NCBI GenBank assembly: GCA_022841885.1
Contig: JALHQP010000010.1
Location: forward strand, 1-57,323
Length of the DNA stretch: 57,323 bases
Direction: 5' to 3'
DNA from: Aquincola sp.
GTDB lineage: Bacteria > Pseudomonadota > Gammaproteobacteria > Burkholderiales > Burkholderiaceae_C
The position numbers and the translations under genes were made by a program. The notes under the pieces are model-generated. The model saw nothing but the letters and a program-made list of their open reading frames with translations, did not search any database and was not told where the DNA came from. This document shows positions 7,865 to 14,811 of this stretch, one piece after another; positions within the stretch are counted from its first letter, which is position 1; every line of letters begins with the position of its first letter.

Positions 7865-8880
7865 GCGAAGTGCCAGTGCGTGGGTGCGACGCCCGCCACC
7901 GGCAGGCGCAGCGTGGCCAGGCGCTCGCCGAGCAGGCACCCGAGCACGGCGGTGCGGCGGTCGGCGCCGGCGAAGGCGATGCTCGAGATGTTGCGCAAGC
8001 GGCGACTCGGGGCGCCGTCGAGGTGGGGGCGCCCCATCGTGCCGGCTTCGAAAGCCTGCTCCACCCGGGCCAGGTGCTCGGCATCGGCCTCCTCCAGCCA
8101 GATCGTCGGCGCCCCGTCGGGCGCGACGCGGATGAGGCGGTTGCTGACGATGCTCACGACCCAGGCGTGCCCTTCCTCGTCGAAGGCGAGCCCGTCGGGG
8201 AAGGTGCCGGGGCCGAACTCGGTGACCACCTGCTTGGGCCCGAGCGACCCATCGGCATGCAGCGCGAACCGCGACAGCCGGCGTGCGAAGGTTTCGTTGA
8301 CGTAGAGCCACTGCCCGCCGGGGTGCACGGCCACCTCGTTGGTGTAACCCAGTCCGTCGGCAGCGATGGTGGCACCCCGGGCGTCGACGCGCACGATGAA
8401 GCCGTCGTTGCAGCTGCGCCGGTAGCCCAGCGCACGCGGCTTCAAGCGTGTGCTGACGGTCACCCAGAAGCGGCCGGCGGCGTCCTCGACCACGAAGTTG
8501 GTCGGCGGCAGGTCGACACCGTCGACCCGCAGCAGCCAGGGCGCGACTTGCCCGTCGCGCTGCAGGCGGAACACGCCACCCTCGTCATTGCCCAGGTGGG
8601 TCAGCAGGAAGCTGCCGTCGCGCAGCAATGCGATGCCGTTGGGCTTGAGCGCCAGCCCCGCCGGCCCCGGGCCGGCGTACAGCGCCTGGCGGCCATCCGG
8701 GCTCACGTGGGCGACGCCGCCGCGCCAGTCGGCCGTGAACAGGTCGCCGGCCGCATTGGCCAGCACGCACTCCGGCCGCACCAGGCCAGTGCCGACAAAG
8801 TTCAGGCCTTCGAGCGGCAGCGGCAGGCCCGCCGCGCCGCTGTTCGCCGCGCCATCCACGGGTGGAGCCAGTGCATCCAT
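7861..8880 (-). CDS. SMP-30/gluconolactonase-family lactonase
   Basis: 339-residue six-bladed propeller protein of the SMP-30/gluconolaconase/LRE family. Visible landmarks are GLVRPECVLANAAGDLFTAD near the start (metal Glu), GPAGLALKPNGIALLRDG, the YTNEVAVHPGGQWLYVNET segment (metal Asn) and GTFPDGLAFDEEGHAWV (metal Asp). It would open a sugar lactone to the free acid, before or after uptake; no signal peptide is seen, so it is cytoplasmic. It is the first gene of the sugar-acid operon. There is no Shine-Dalgarno sequence before the ATG at 8880, which lies inside a palindrome; a leaderless or very short-leader message is possible. Confidence 0.88.
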   Translation of the reverse strand: MDALAPPVDGAANSGAAGLPLPLEGLNFVGTGLVRPECVLANAAGDLFTADWRGGVAHVSPDGRQALYAGPGPAGLALKPNGIALLRDGSFLLTHLGNDEGGVFRLQRDGQVAPWLLRVDGVDLPPTNFVVEDAAGRFWVTVSTRLKPRALGYRRSCNDGFIVRVDARGATIAADGLGYTNEVAVHPGGQWLYVNETFARRLSRFALHADGSLGPKQVVTEFGPGTFPDGLAFDEEGHAWVVSIVSNRLIRVAPDGAPTIWLEEADAEHLARVEQAFEAGTMGRPHLDGAPSRRLRNISSIAFAGADRRTAVLGCLLGERLATLRLPVAGVAPTHWHFA

Positions 8881-8902
8881 TAATGCATACGTTAATGGAT
8901 GC
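8873..8902. promoter_or_regulatory. 30-bp perfect-armed palindrome over the lactonase start codon (operator candidate)
   Basis: Arms GCATCCATTAA (8873-8883) and TTAATGGATGC (8892-8902) are exact reverse complements separated by 8 bases. The lactonase ATG (8880-8878 on the minus strand) is inside the left arm. Size and symmetry suit a dimeric repressor; the GntR/FCD protein of the same operon is the natural candidate. Confidence 0.7.
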
Positions 8903-8907
8903 GAAAG

Positions 8908-8920
8908 CGAGTGTCACTCG
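8908..8920. promoter_or_regulatory. Second small palindrome upstream of the lactonase gene
   Basis: CGAGTG-T-CACTCG, an exact 6-bp inverted repeat five bases from the 30-bp palindrome, in the 52-base gap between the LysR gene stop and the lactonase start. It could be a second operator or an mRNA hairpin after the LysR gene. Confidence 0.4.
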
Positions 8921-8932
8921 GACAAACCCACC

Positions 8933-9865
8933 TCAGGGTGCGGCTCTGCGCCGGCTCGGCCGGCCATCCATGAGGCGTTCGTCCATCAACTCCCGAACCA
9001 GATCCAAGGCCGACGGCGTGGTGCGGCGCCTCAGAGTCACGAGACCAAATCGAGCCGTGGCGGCCATGGGCGGATTCATTGGCAACTCCACCAGGTCCGG
9101 GGCGGCCGCGCGGATGGCCAGCAGCACCGTGTCGCTGTGGCGGGCGAGCTCCACCAAGCTCGGGATCTCGTCGCAGCGCAAGGTGACGCAGACGTCGGGG
9201 TGCGCGCGCGGCCCGTAGCGATCCACCAGCATGCGCGCCACCTCGTCCGACAACGGCGTGGAGGCCACCGGATAGTGAAACAGCTCGTCAATGCTGGTGG
9301 CACTGCGTGCGCGCTTTTTCGGAACACTTTCGAGCAACGGATGACCGCGGCGCACCATGAACGCACCCGCCATCTCATGGACGAAGGTGGCCTCGAGATC
9401 CGGCGCTGGCCGCAAGGAGCGCGCATCGACAACCAGCGCATCCAGCGTACGGTCTCGCAGCGCCTGCACCAGCAAGGCTGTGTTGGCGCGTGTGATCTCC
9501 ACGCGCACACGCGGCCGCTCGCTTGCCATTCTGAGCAGCAGCGGTGTCATCAGCATCGCGCCGGGGCCCGACCCCATGCCAATGCGCATGACCCCCTCCT
9601 CCTGCTGACCGGACAGCTGGCTGGTGCGGCGCAGGTCGTCGGCGGCCTGCACCAGTTCGCGCGCGCGCTCGAGCGCCTGGCGGCCGAATGGCGTGAGCTC
9701 ACTGACACGGCCGACGCGGTCGAACAGACGTTGCCCCAGTTCGTCCTCGAGGGCACGGATGCTGCGGCTGAGCGCGGGTTGCGTCAGATGCGTGGCCGTC
9801 GCCGACTTGGCAAACGAGCCGGTCTTGGCCAAGGAAATGAAGTGCTTCAGCTGGACCAGGGTCAT
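8933..9865 (-). CDS. LysR-family transcriptional regulator
   Basis: 310 residues. The N-terminal helix-turn-helix is MTLVQLKHFISLAKTGSFAKSA with HLTQPALSRSIRALEDELG as recognition helix. A periplasmic-binding-like effector domain follows from about residue 90 (GVMRIGMGSGPGAMLMTPLL). It is divergent from the Bug receptor gene at 10007 across 141 bases and most likely controls that receptor and the M20 amidohydrolase after it. It is co-directional with the lactonase operon, 52 bases upstream of it, but the palindromes between suggest separate control. The ligand is not readable from the sequence. Confidence 0.92.
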   Translation of the reverse strand: MTLVQLKHFISLAKTGSFAKSATATHLTQPALSRSIRALEDELGQRLFDRVGRVSELTPFGRQALERARELVQAADDLRRTSQLSGQQEEGVMRIGMGSGPGAMLMTPLLLRMASERPRVRVEITRANTALLVQALRDRTLDALVVDARSLRPAPDLEATFVHEMAGAFMVRRGHPLLESVPKKRARSATSIDELFHYPVASTPLSDEVARMLVDRYGPRAHPDVCVTLRCDEIPSLVELARHSDTVLLAIRAAAPDLVELPMNPPMAATARFGLVTLRRRTTPSALDLVRELMDERLMDGRPSRRRAAP

Positions 9866-9890
9866 GACTGGCGGCTTTCTTCGAGTGTGA

Positions 9891-9953
9891 CGTCCAACTC
9901 ATCGTAATCGAACGAACAATGCATTGGACGCGCATTCGACCGACACCTACATT
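9891..9953 (+). promoter_or_regulatory. Divergent promoter/operator region between lysR and the Bug receptor gene
   Basis: An inverted repeat CGTCCAA (9891-9897) / TTGGACG (9924-9930) lies in the shared control region. The right arm doubles as a -35-like TTGGAC (9924-9929), with a TACATT -10-like hexamer at 9948-9953 (18-base spacer) reading toward the receptor gene. This arrangement is typical of LysR-controlled divergent promoters. Confidence 0.4.
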
Positions 9954-10006
9954 GACCCTGCTCCCGCGCATCCGTCAGCACAAAAGCCCTCTTCCAGGAG
10001 TCCCTC

Positions 10007-11005
10007 ATGCCCAAGCCCGCCCCTCTTCGCACGCTGGCCTTGTCGGCCGGTGTGCTCGCCGCTTCGCTGCTCGTTACCACCGCCGCGCTGGCGCAGAGCT
10101 ACCCCGTCAAACCGGTGAACCTGATGGTGCCGTACCCGGCCGGTGGCCCATCTGACGCCATCGCCCGCATCATGAACACGCCGCTCGGCAAGGAGTTGGG
10201 CCAGCAGGTGATCGTCGAGAACCTCGGCGGCGTCAGCGGCGCACTGGCGGCGCAGAAGGTGCTGGCCGCGCCGGCCGACGGCTACTACATCTTCCAGGGC
10301 TCGCCCAACGAGGTGATCCTGTCGCCGCTGGCCAATGCCGCGGTCAAGCTCAAGACCGAGGACTTTCGCCTCGTGCACCCGGTGGCCGATGCGGTGATGG
10401 TGTTCGTGACGCGCAAGGACCTGGGTGTCAACAGCGTCGACGAGTTGATCGCCCTGGCCCGCAAGTCGGCCGACAAGCCGCTGACCTACGGCAGCGTGGG
10501 CATCGGCTCGCTGTACCACCTGATCCTCGAGAACGTGCAGGCGCAGACCGGCGTCAAGCTGGCGCATGTGCCTTACAAGGGCAATGCCCCGCTGCTGCAG
10601 GACATCGGCGGCGGCCAGGTCGACTTCGCGGTGCTGGTCTACAGCGCGGCGATGGGCGCGCTGGCCGAGCAGGGCAAGATGAAGGTGATCGGCCAGCTCG
10701 GCGCCCAGCGTTCGGAACTGCTGAAGAACCTGCCCACGGCCAGCGAAGGCCAGGCGCTGAAGAACTTCTCGTACAAGATCTGGACCGGCTTCATGGTGCC
10801 CAAGAGCACGCCCGAGGACGTCGTCACCCGGCTGCATGCCGCGATCGGCAAGACCTTGAAGGACCCGACCGTGCTGTCGCAACTGGCGGCGCAGACTCAG
10901 GTCGCGGCGGCGCCGATGACGCTGGCCGAGTCGGCGAAGTTCTTCGAGACCGAGACCGCGCGTTATCGCGCGATCGCCAAGCAGATCAATCTGCAGCCGC
11001 AGTAA
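10007..11005 (+). CDS. Bug-family (tripartite tricarboxylate) periplasmic receptor
   Basis: 332 residues. The signal peptide is LALSAGVLAASLLVTTAALAQ, followed by the family landmarks YPVKPVNLMVPYPAGGPSD, ENLGGVSG, YGSVGIGSLYHL and HVPYKGNAPLLQDIGGGQV. It captures a carboxylate in the periplasm. No tctAB genes are nearby, as is common for the expanded Bug family in Burkholderiales. It is followed 7 bases later by an M20 amidohydrolase, so the ligand may be an N-acyl amino acid or similar amide that is then hydrolysed (inference). AGGAG is well placed before the ATG. Confidence 0.92.
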   Translation: MPKPAPLRTLALSAGVLAASLLVTTAALAQSYPVKPVNLMVPYPAGGPSDAIARIMNTPLGKELGQQVIVENLGGVSGALAAQKVLAAPADGYYIFQGSPNEVILSPLANAAVKLKTEDFRLVHPVADAVMVFVTRKDLGVNSVDELIALARKSADKPLTYGSVGIGSLYHLILENVQAQTGVKLAHVPYKGNAPLLQDIGGGQVDFAVLVYSAAMGALAEQGKMKVIGQLGAQRSELLKNLPTASEGQALKNFSYKIWTGFMVPKSTPEDVVTRLHAAIGKTLKDPTVLSQLAAQTQVAAAPMTLAESAKFFETETARYRAIAKQINLQPQ

Positions 11006-11012
11006 GTCGGCC

Positions 11013-12194
11013 GTGACCTACCTGCTGGACGCGCTGCAGGCGCGCGCGGGCGAATTCATCAGCCTGCGCCGCGACATCCACCGCCACCCCGAGCTGGCGT
11101 TCGAGGAGCATCGCACCGCAGCGCTGGTGGCCCACAAGCTCGAAGGCTGGGGCTATGCGGTCGAGCGCGGCATCGGCGGCACCGGCGTGGTGGGCACGCT
11201 GGTGCGTGGCCAGGGCACCAAGCGCCTGGGCATCCGTGCCGACATGGACGCGCTGCCGATCGACGAGGCCAGCGTCGCCGAGTGGGCCAGCGTGAACCGC
11301 GGCGTGATGCACGCCTGCGGCCACGACGGCCACACCGCGATGCTGCTGGCCGCCGCGCGCCACCTGGCTGAGCAGGGCGCGTTCGACGGCACGCTGCACC
11401 TGATCTTCCAGCCGGCCGAAGAAGGCGGCGGCGGCGCGTTGCGCATGATGCAAGACGGCCTGTTCGAGCGTTTTCCGTGCGACGCCGTGTTCGCGATGCA
11501 CAACATGCCCGGCATCGAGCAGGGGCGCCTGGTGCTGCGCGAGGGCGCGGCGATGGCTTCGTCGGACTACGCCACGATCACGCTCACCGGCATCGGCGGC
11601 CACGGCGCGATGCCGCAGCGCGCGGCCGACCCGATCGTCGCCGCGGCCAGCATCGTCATGGCGCTGCAGACCGTCGTCTCGCGCAACATCGATCCGCTGC
11701 ACGCCGCGGTGGTCACGGTCGGCGCGCTGCATGCCGGCAAGGCCAACAACGTGATCCCGGCGACGGCCACGCTGGAGCTGTCGGTGCGCGCGCTCGACCG
11801 CGACGTGCGCGCCACGCTCGAGCGCCGCATCAAGGCGCTGGTGGAGGCGCAGGCCGAGAGCTTCGGCGTCAGCGCGCAGGTCGACTGGAAGCCGGGCTAT
11901 GCAGTGCTGGTCAACACGCCGGCCGAGACCGCCTTTGCGCGCGCCGTGGCGACCGAACTGGTCGGCGCCGACCACGTGACGCTGCAAGGCCCGCCGCTCA
12001 CCGGCAGCGAAGACTTCGCCTTCATGCTCGAACGGGTGCCTGGCTGCTACCTGCTGGTCGGCAACGGCGACGGCGAGGAGGCCGGCGCCTGCATGGTTCA
12101 CAACCCCGGCTACGACTTCAACGACCGCAACATCGCCGTCGGCAGCGCCTACTGGGTGCTGCTGGCGCAACGCTTCCTCGCCATGGCTCGGTAA
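11013..12194 (+). CDS. M20 family amidohydrolase (hippurate hydrolase-like)
   Basis: 393 residues. The catalytic domain carries the di-metal motif HACGHDGHTAML (about residue 105) and QPAEEGGGGALRM with the catalytic Glu pair. The lid/dimerisation domain lies around 185-300 (ITLTGIGGHGAMPQRAADP), and the final metal His is in GSEDFAFMLE and HNPGYDFND. Members cleave N-acyl amino acids, hippurate or indole-acetyl conjugates. Translation starts at GTG 11013, 7 bases after the Bug receptor stop, with no better ATG nearby. Its TAA stop overlaps the -10-like TAAAAT ahead of the glycine riboswitch. Confidence 0.9.
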   Translation: MTYLLDALQARAGEFISLRRDIHRHPELAFEEHRTAALVAHKLEGWGYAVERGIGGTGVVGTLVRGQGTKRLGIRADMDALPIDEASVAEWASVNRGVMHACGHDGHTAMLLAAARHLAEQGAFDGTLHLIFQPAEEGGGGALRMMQDGLFERFPCDAVFAMHNMPGIEQGRLVLREGAAMASSDYATITLTGIGGHGAMPQRAADPIVAAASIVMALQTVVSRNIDPLHAAVVTVGALHAGKANNVIPATATLELSVRALDRDVRATLERRIKALVEAQAESFGVSAQVDWKPGYAVLVNTPAETAFARAVATELVGADHVTLQGPPLTGSEDFAFMLERVPGCYLLVGNGDGEEAGACMVHNPGYDFNDRNIAVGSAYWVLLAQRFLAMAR

Positions 12195-12204
12195 AATCGC
12201 ATCC

Positions 12205-12397
12205 CAGCAGGAGAGCGCTCCGACGCAAGCCGGAGCCACCGAAGGCGCAAACTCCCATGCACGCTCAGGTTCCGCACTGCACACCATCATCGCCGTCTGG
12301 AGAGCCGTCACGCGCGTCGTGACGCACCGAAGGAGCAAGGCCCGGGTCGCAAGCCCGCCGCGCTGAATCTCTCAGGTACCAAGGACAGGGGGAGCGG
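12205..12397 (+). ncRNA. Tandem glycine riboswitch
   Basis: Two aptamers are recognisable in series. The first has GGAGAGCGCTCC and CCGAAGGCGCAA (12239-12250); the second has TGGAGAG, CCGAAGGAGCAA (12327-12338) and the 3' block AATCTCTCAGGTACCAAGGA ending in CAGGGGGAG. These are the conserved pieces of the gcvT-type element. A -10-like TAAAAT sits at 12192-12197, so transcription could begin about 12204. The element is 45 bases before dadA, so glycine probably raises expression of the dehydrogenase (known behaviour of the class; direction here inferred). Confidence 0.93.
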
Positions 12398-12402
12398 CAA
12401 AC

Positions 12403-12420
12403 GAGCGACGGCCGTCGCTC
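12403..12420 (+). promoter_or_regulatory. Hairpin in the riboswitch expression platform
   Basis: GAGCGAC-GGCC-GTCGCTC is a perfect stem directly after the second glycine aptamer and 12 bases before the dadA Shine-Dalgarno GGAG (12432-12435). It has no U-run, so control at translation start is more likely than termination. Confidence 0.5.
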
Positions 12421-12442
12421 GCACTGCCCTTGGAGTCCTCTC

Positions 12443-13693
12443 ATGAAAGTCATCGTTCTCGGCGCCGGCCTGCTCGGCGTCACTTCGGCCTACTTCCTGC
12501 GCCAGCAGGGCCACGACGTCAGCGTGGTCGACCGTCAGGCCTCGCCGGCCGCGGAAACCAGCTTCGCCAACGGCGGCCAGATCTCGGTCAGCCACGCCGA
12601 GCCCTGGGCCAACCCGAGCGCACCGCTGAAGGTGCTGAAGTGGCTGGGCAAGGAAGACGCGCCGCTGCTGTTTCGCATCCGCGCCGACATGCGGCAGTGG
12701 CTGTGGGGCCTGCAGTTCCTGCGCGAATGCACGCCGGCGCGCACGCGCCACAACATCGAGCAGATCGTGCGCCTGGGCACCTACAGCCGCGACACGCTGC
12801 AGCAGCTGCGGCGCGACATCGGTATCGCCTACGACGAGCGCACGCAGGGCATCCTGCACTTCTACACGAGTCAGAAGGAGTTCGACGGCGCCGAGGCGCC
12901 GGCCGCGCAGATGCGCGCGCTCGGCTGCGACCGGCGCGTGATCTCGGCCGACGAGGCGGTCAAGCTCGAACCCGCGCTGCGCCACATCCGGCCGCAGCTG
13001 GCCGGTGCCACCTACACCGCCGAAGACGAGTCGGGCGACGCCAACCGCTTCGCGCGCGAGCTGGTCAAACGCTGCGAGGCCGATGGCGTGCAGTTCCTGA
13101 TGAGCCACACCGTGACCGCGCTGCGCGAGGCCGGCGGCCAGATCGACCATGTGGAAGCCACCGACGCCGAAGGCCGCTTCCAGCGCCTGCGTGCCGACGC
13201 CTACGTGCTGGCGATGGGCAGCCTGTCGCCGCTGTACGCGCAGCCGCTCGGCATCTCGCTGCCGATCTACCCGGCCAAGGGCTACTCGGTGACGATGCCG
13301 GTGAAGGACGCCTCGATGGCGCACCAGGTCTCGCTTATCGACGACGAGTACAAGCTGGTGTTCTCGCGCCTCGGTGACCGGCTGCGCATCGCCGGCACGG
13401 CCGAGTTCAACGGTTACGACCGCGACCTGAACCGCGTGCGCTGCGAGGCCATCGTGCAGCGCGTGGAGCAGCTCTTCCCGGGTGCCGGCGATGCGAGCCA
13501 GGCGCAGTTCTGGACCGGCCTGCGCCCGGCCACGCCGAGCAACGTGCCGATCATCGGGCGCTCCAAGCTGCCCAACCTGTTCCTGAACACGGGGCACGGC
13601 ACCTTGGGCTGGACGCACTCCTGCGGCTCGGGCAAGAGCATCGCGCGCATCGTCAGCGGGCTCAAGCCTGAGGTGAACTTCGCGTTTGCCTGA
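12443..13693 (+). CDS. dadA: D-amino acid dehydrogenase small subunit
   Basis: 416 residues, the usual DadA length. The FAD-binding N-terminus is VIVLGAGLLGVTSAYFLRQQG, then SFANGGQISVSHAEPWANP, the DadA signature. The C-terminal part has WTGLRPATPSNVPIIGRS and the second FAD segment NTGHGTLGWTHSCGSG. It oxidatively deaminates D-amino acids (or glycine) to 2-oxo acids, passing electrons to the membrane quinone pool. Position behind a glycine riboswitch suggests glycine or a glycine-linked pathway is the physiological trigger, so a glycine-oxidising role is worth considering. ATG at 12443 has GGAG seven bases upstream. Confidence 0.93.
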   Translation: MKVIVLGAGLLGVTSAYFLRQQGHDVSVVDRQASPAAETSFANGGQISVSHAEPWANPSAPLKVLKWLGKEDAPLLFRIRADMRQWLWGLQFLRECTPARTRHNIEQIVRLGTYSRDTLQQLRRDIGIAYDERTQGILHFYTSQKEFDGAEAPAAQMRALGCDRRVISADEAVKLEPALRHIRPQLAGATYTAEDESGDANRFARELVKRCEADGVQFLMSHTVTALREAGGQIDHVEATDAEGRFQRLRADAYVLAMGSLSPLYAQPLGISLPIYPAKGYSVTMPVKDASMAHQVSLIDDEYKLVFSRLGDRLRIAGTAEFNGYDRDLNRVRCEAIVQRVEQLFPGAGDASQAQFWTGLRPATPSNVPIIGRSKLPNLFLNTGHGTLGWTHSCGSGKSIARIVSGLKPEVNFAFA

Positions 13694-13711
13694 CCGCAGG
13701 CGGCGCCGCGG

Positions 13712-13796
13712 CGGAAGCGGTGAGATTCGAACTCACGGACGGTTGCCCGTCGCCGGTTTTCAAGACCGGTGCCTTAAACCGCTCGGCCACGCTTCC
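13712..13796 (-). tRNA. tRNA-Ser (anticodon UGA)
   Basis: Reading the minus strand gives acceptor GGAAGCG ... CGCTTCC plus discriminator G, a D-arm with GCCGAGCGG, anticodon stem CCGGT-CTTGAAA-ACCGG with anticodon TGA, a long variable arm (class II tRNA) and the T-arm GTTCGAATC. 85 nt without CCA; CCA is not encoded (the next bases are CCG). It follows apaH on the same strand. Confidence 0.97.
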
Positions 13797-13866
13797 TGGG
13801 ACTGGATTGTCTCGCAGCGCCGGTTTTGCCTGCACTCACATCGCCTCGCGATATGAGTTACGGCGC

Positions 13867-13885
13867 AACGCTTCTTCGAAGCGTT
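13867..13885. other. Perfect hairpin adjoining the tRNA-Ser remnant
   Basis: AACGCTTC-TTC-GAAGCGTT, an 8-bp perfect stem with a 3-base loop, directly at the truncated end of the partial tRNA-Ser copy. It may be a scar of the rearrangement or a processing/termination structure. Confidence 0.45.
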
Positions 13886-13888
13886 GAA

Positions 13889-13928
13889 CAAGACCCGTGC
13901 CTTAAACCGCTAGTCCACGCTTCCTGGG
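13889..13928 (-). pseudogene. tRNA-Ser remnant (5' half only)
   Basis: 40 bases match the 5' half of the neighbouring tRNA-Ser(UGA) gene plus its leader (13761-13800) at 37 of 40 positions. They cover the 5' acceptor strand, D-arm and anticodon stem up to the CTTG before the anticodon; the 3' half is missing. It lies 5' of the intact gene on the same strand, between apaH and the tRNA. Confidence 0.8.
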
Positions 13929-13939
13929 CGCGCATTTTC

Positions 13940-14764
13940 TCACCCCGGCGCCTGCGCCTGTTCGCAGGCCACCTGCAACACCTCACGCCGTCCACCGTCC
14001 ACGCGCACGGCCGTCAGTGATCCGCCCCACACGCAGCCGGTGTCCAGCGACAGCAGGTCGGCCCGGCTGATCAGGCCGAGCGTGGACCAGTGGCCGAACG
14101 CGACCGGCGTACCTTCGGTCCCGCGGCCGGGCGCCTCGAACCAGGGCACCAGCCCGGGCGGGGCCGCGCCGGCGCCTTCCTTGACCTTGAAGTCGAGCGT
14201 GCCGTCGTGCGCGTCGACGAAGCGGATGCGCGTCAGCACGTTGATCACGAAGCGCCAGCGCTCGGCGCCTTCGAGCGCCTCGTCCCAGCGTGCCGGTTGA
14301 TTGCCGTACATGCGCGGCAGGAAGCCGGCGAGGTCGGGCCCGCGCAGCATGGCCTCCACCTCGGCGGCGAGCGCGAGGGTCTTGAAGGCGGTCCACGCGG
14401 GCGCCACGCCGGCGTGCACGCACAGCCACCCGTGGCGCTCAATCGCCAGCGGCCGCGCGCGCACCCATTCGATCCAGGCCTCGCGGTCCGGCGCGTCGAG
14501 GATCTGGCGCAGCGTGTCGCTGCGGTGCTCGGGCCGCACGCCCTCGGCCACGGCGAGCAGGTGCAGGTCGTGATTGCCGAGCAGCGCGTCGGCGGCGTTG
14601 CCCAGCGCGTGCATGCGCTTCAAAACCGCCAGCGACTGCGGGCCGCGGTTGACCAGGTCGCCCAGCACGGTGAGCGAGTCGCGCGACGGCGAGAAGCCGA
14701 TCTCGGCGAGCAGGCGCTCGAACGCGTCGCAGCAGCCTTGCAGGTCACCCACGAGATAGTGCAT
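13940..14764 (-). CDS. apaH: Symmetrical bis(5'-nucleosyl)-tetraphosphatase
   Basis: 274 residues, normal for ApaH. Metallophosphatase motifs are in order: HYLVGDLQGCCDAF (metal Asp; the usual His is Gln in this GDLQG form, common in ApaH), LGDLVNRGPQSL, LGNHDLHLLA and, near the C-terminus, FGHWSTLG. The enzyme hydrolyses Ap4A to two ADP in the cytoplasm and limits stress alarmones and NpnN mRNA caps. The start at 14764 faces the divergent CBS-domain gene across 47 bases. It appears to be a housekeeping gene. Confidence 0.95.
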   Translation of the reverse strand: MHYLVGDLQGCCDAFERLLAEIGFSPSRDSLTVLGDLVNRGPQSLAVLKRMHALGNAADALLGNHDLHLLAVAEGVRPEHRSDTLRQILDAPDREAWIEWVRARPLAIERHGWLCVHAGVAPAWTAFKTLALAAEVEAMLRGPDLAGFLPRMYGNQPARWDEALEGAERWRFVINVLTRIRFVDAHDGTLDFKVKEGAGAAPPGLVPWFEAPGRGTEGTPVAFGHWSTLGLISRADLLSLDTGCVWGGSLTAVRVDGGRREVLQVACEQAQAPG

Positions 14765-14811
14765 GGGGTGATTCTGCTACGCTGCTCCGTCCGGCCACTC
14801 TCGCTGTCCGC

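Noticed and set aside
13712-13940. Attachment site of a resident integrative element
   Set aside because: The partial tRNA copy suggests a past event, but there is no integrase gene, no element between the copies (only about 90 bases) and no 3'-end duplication.
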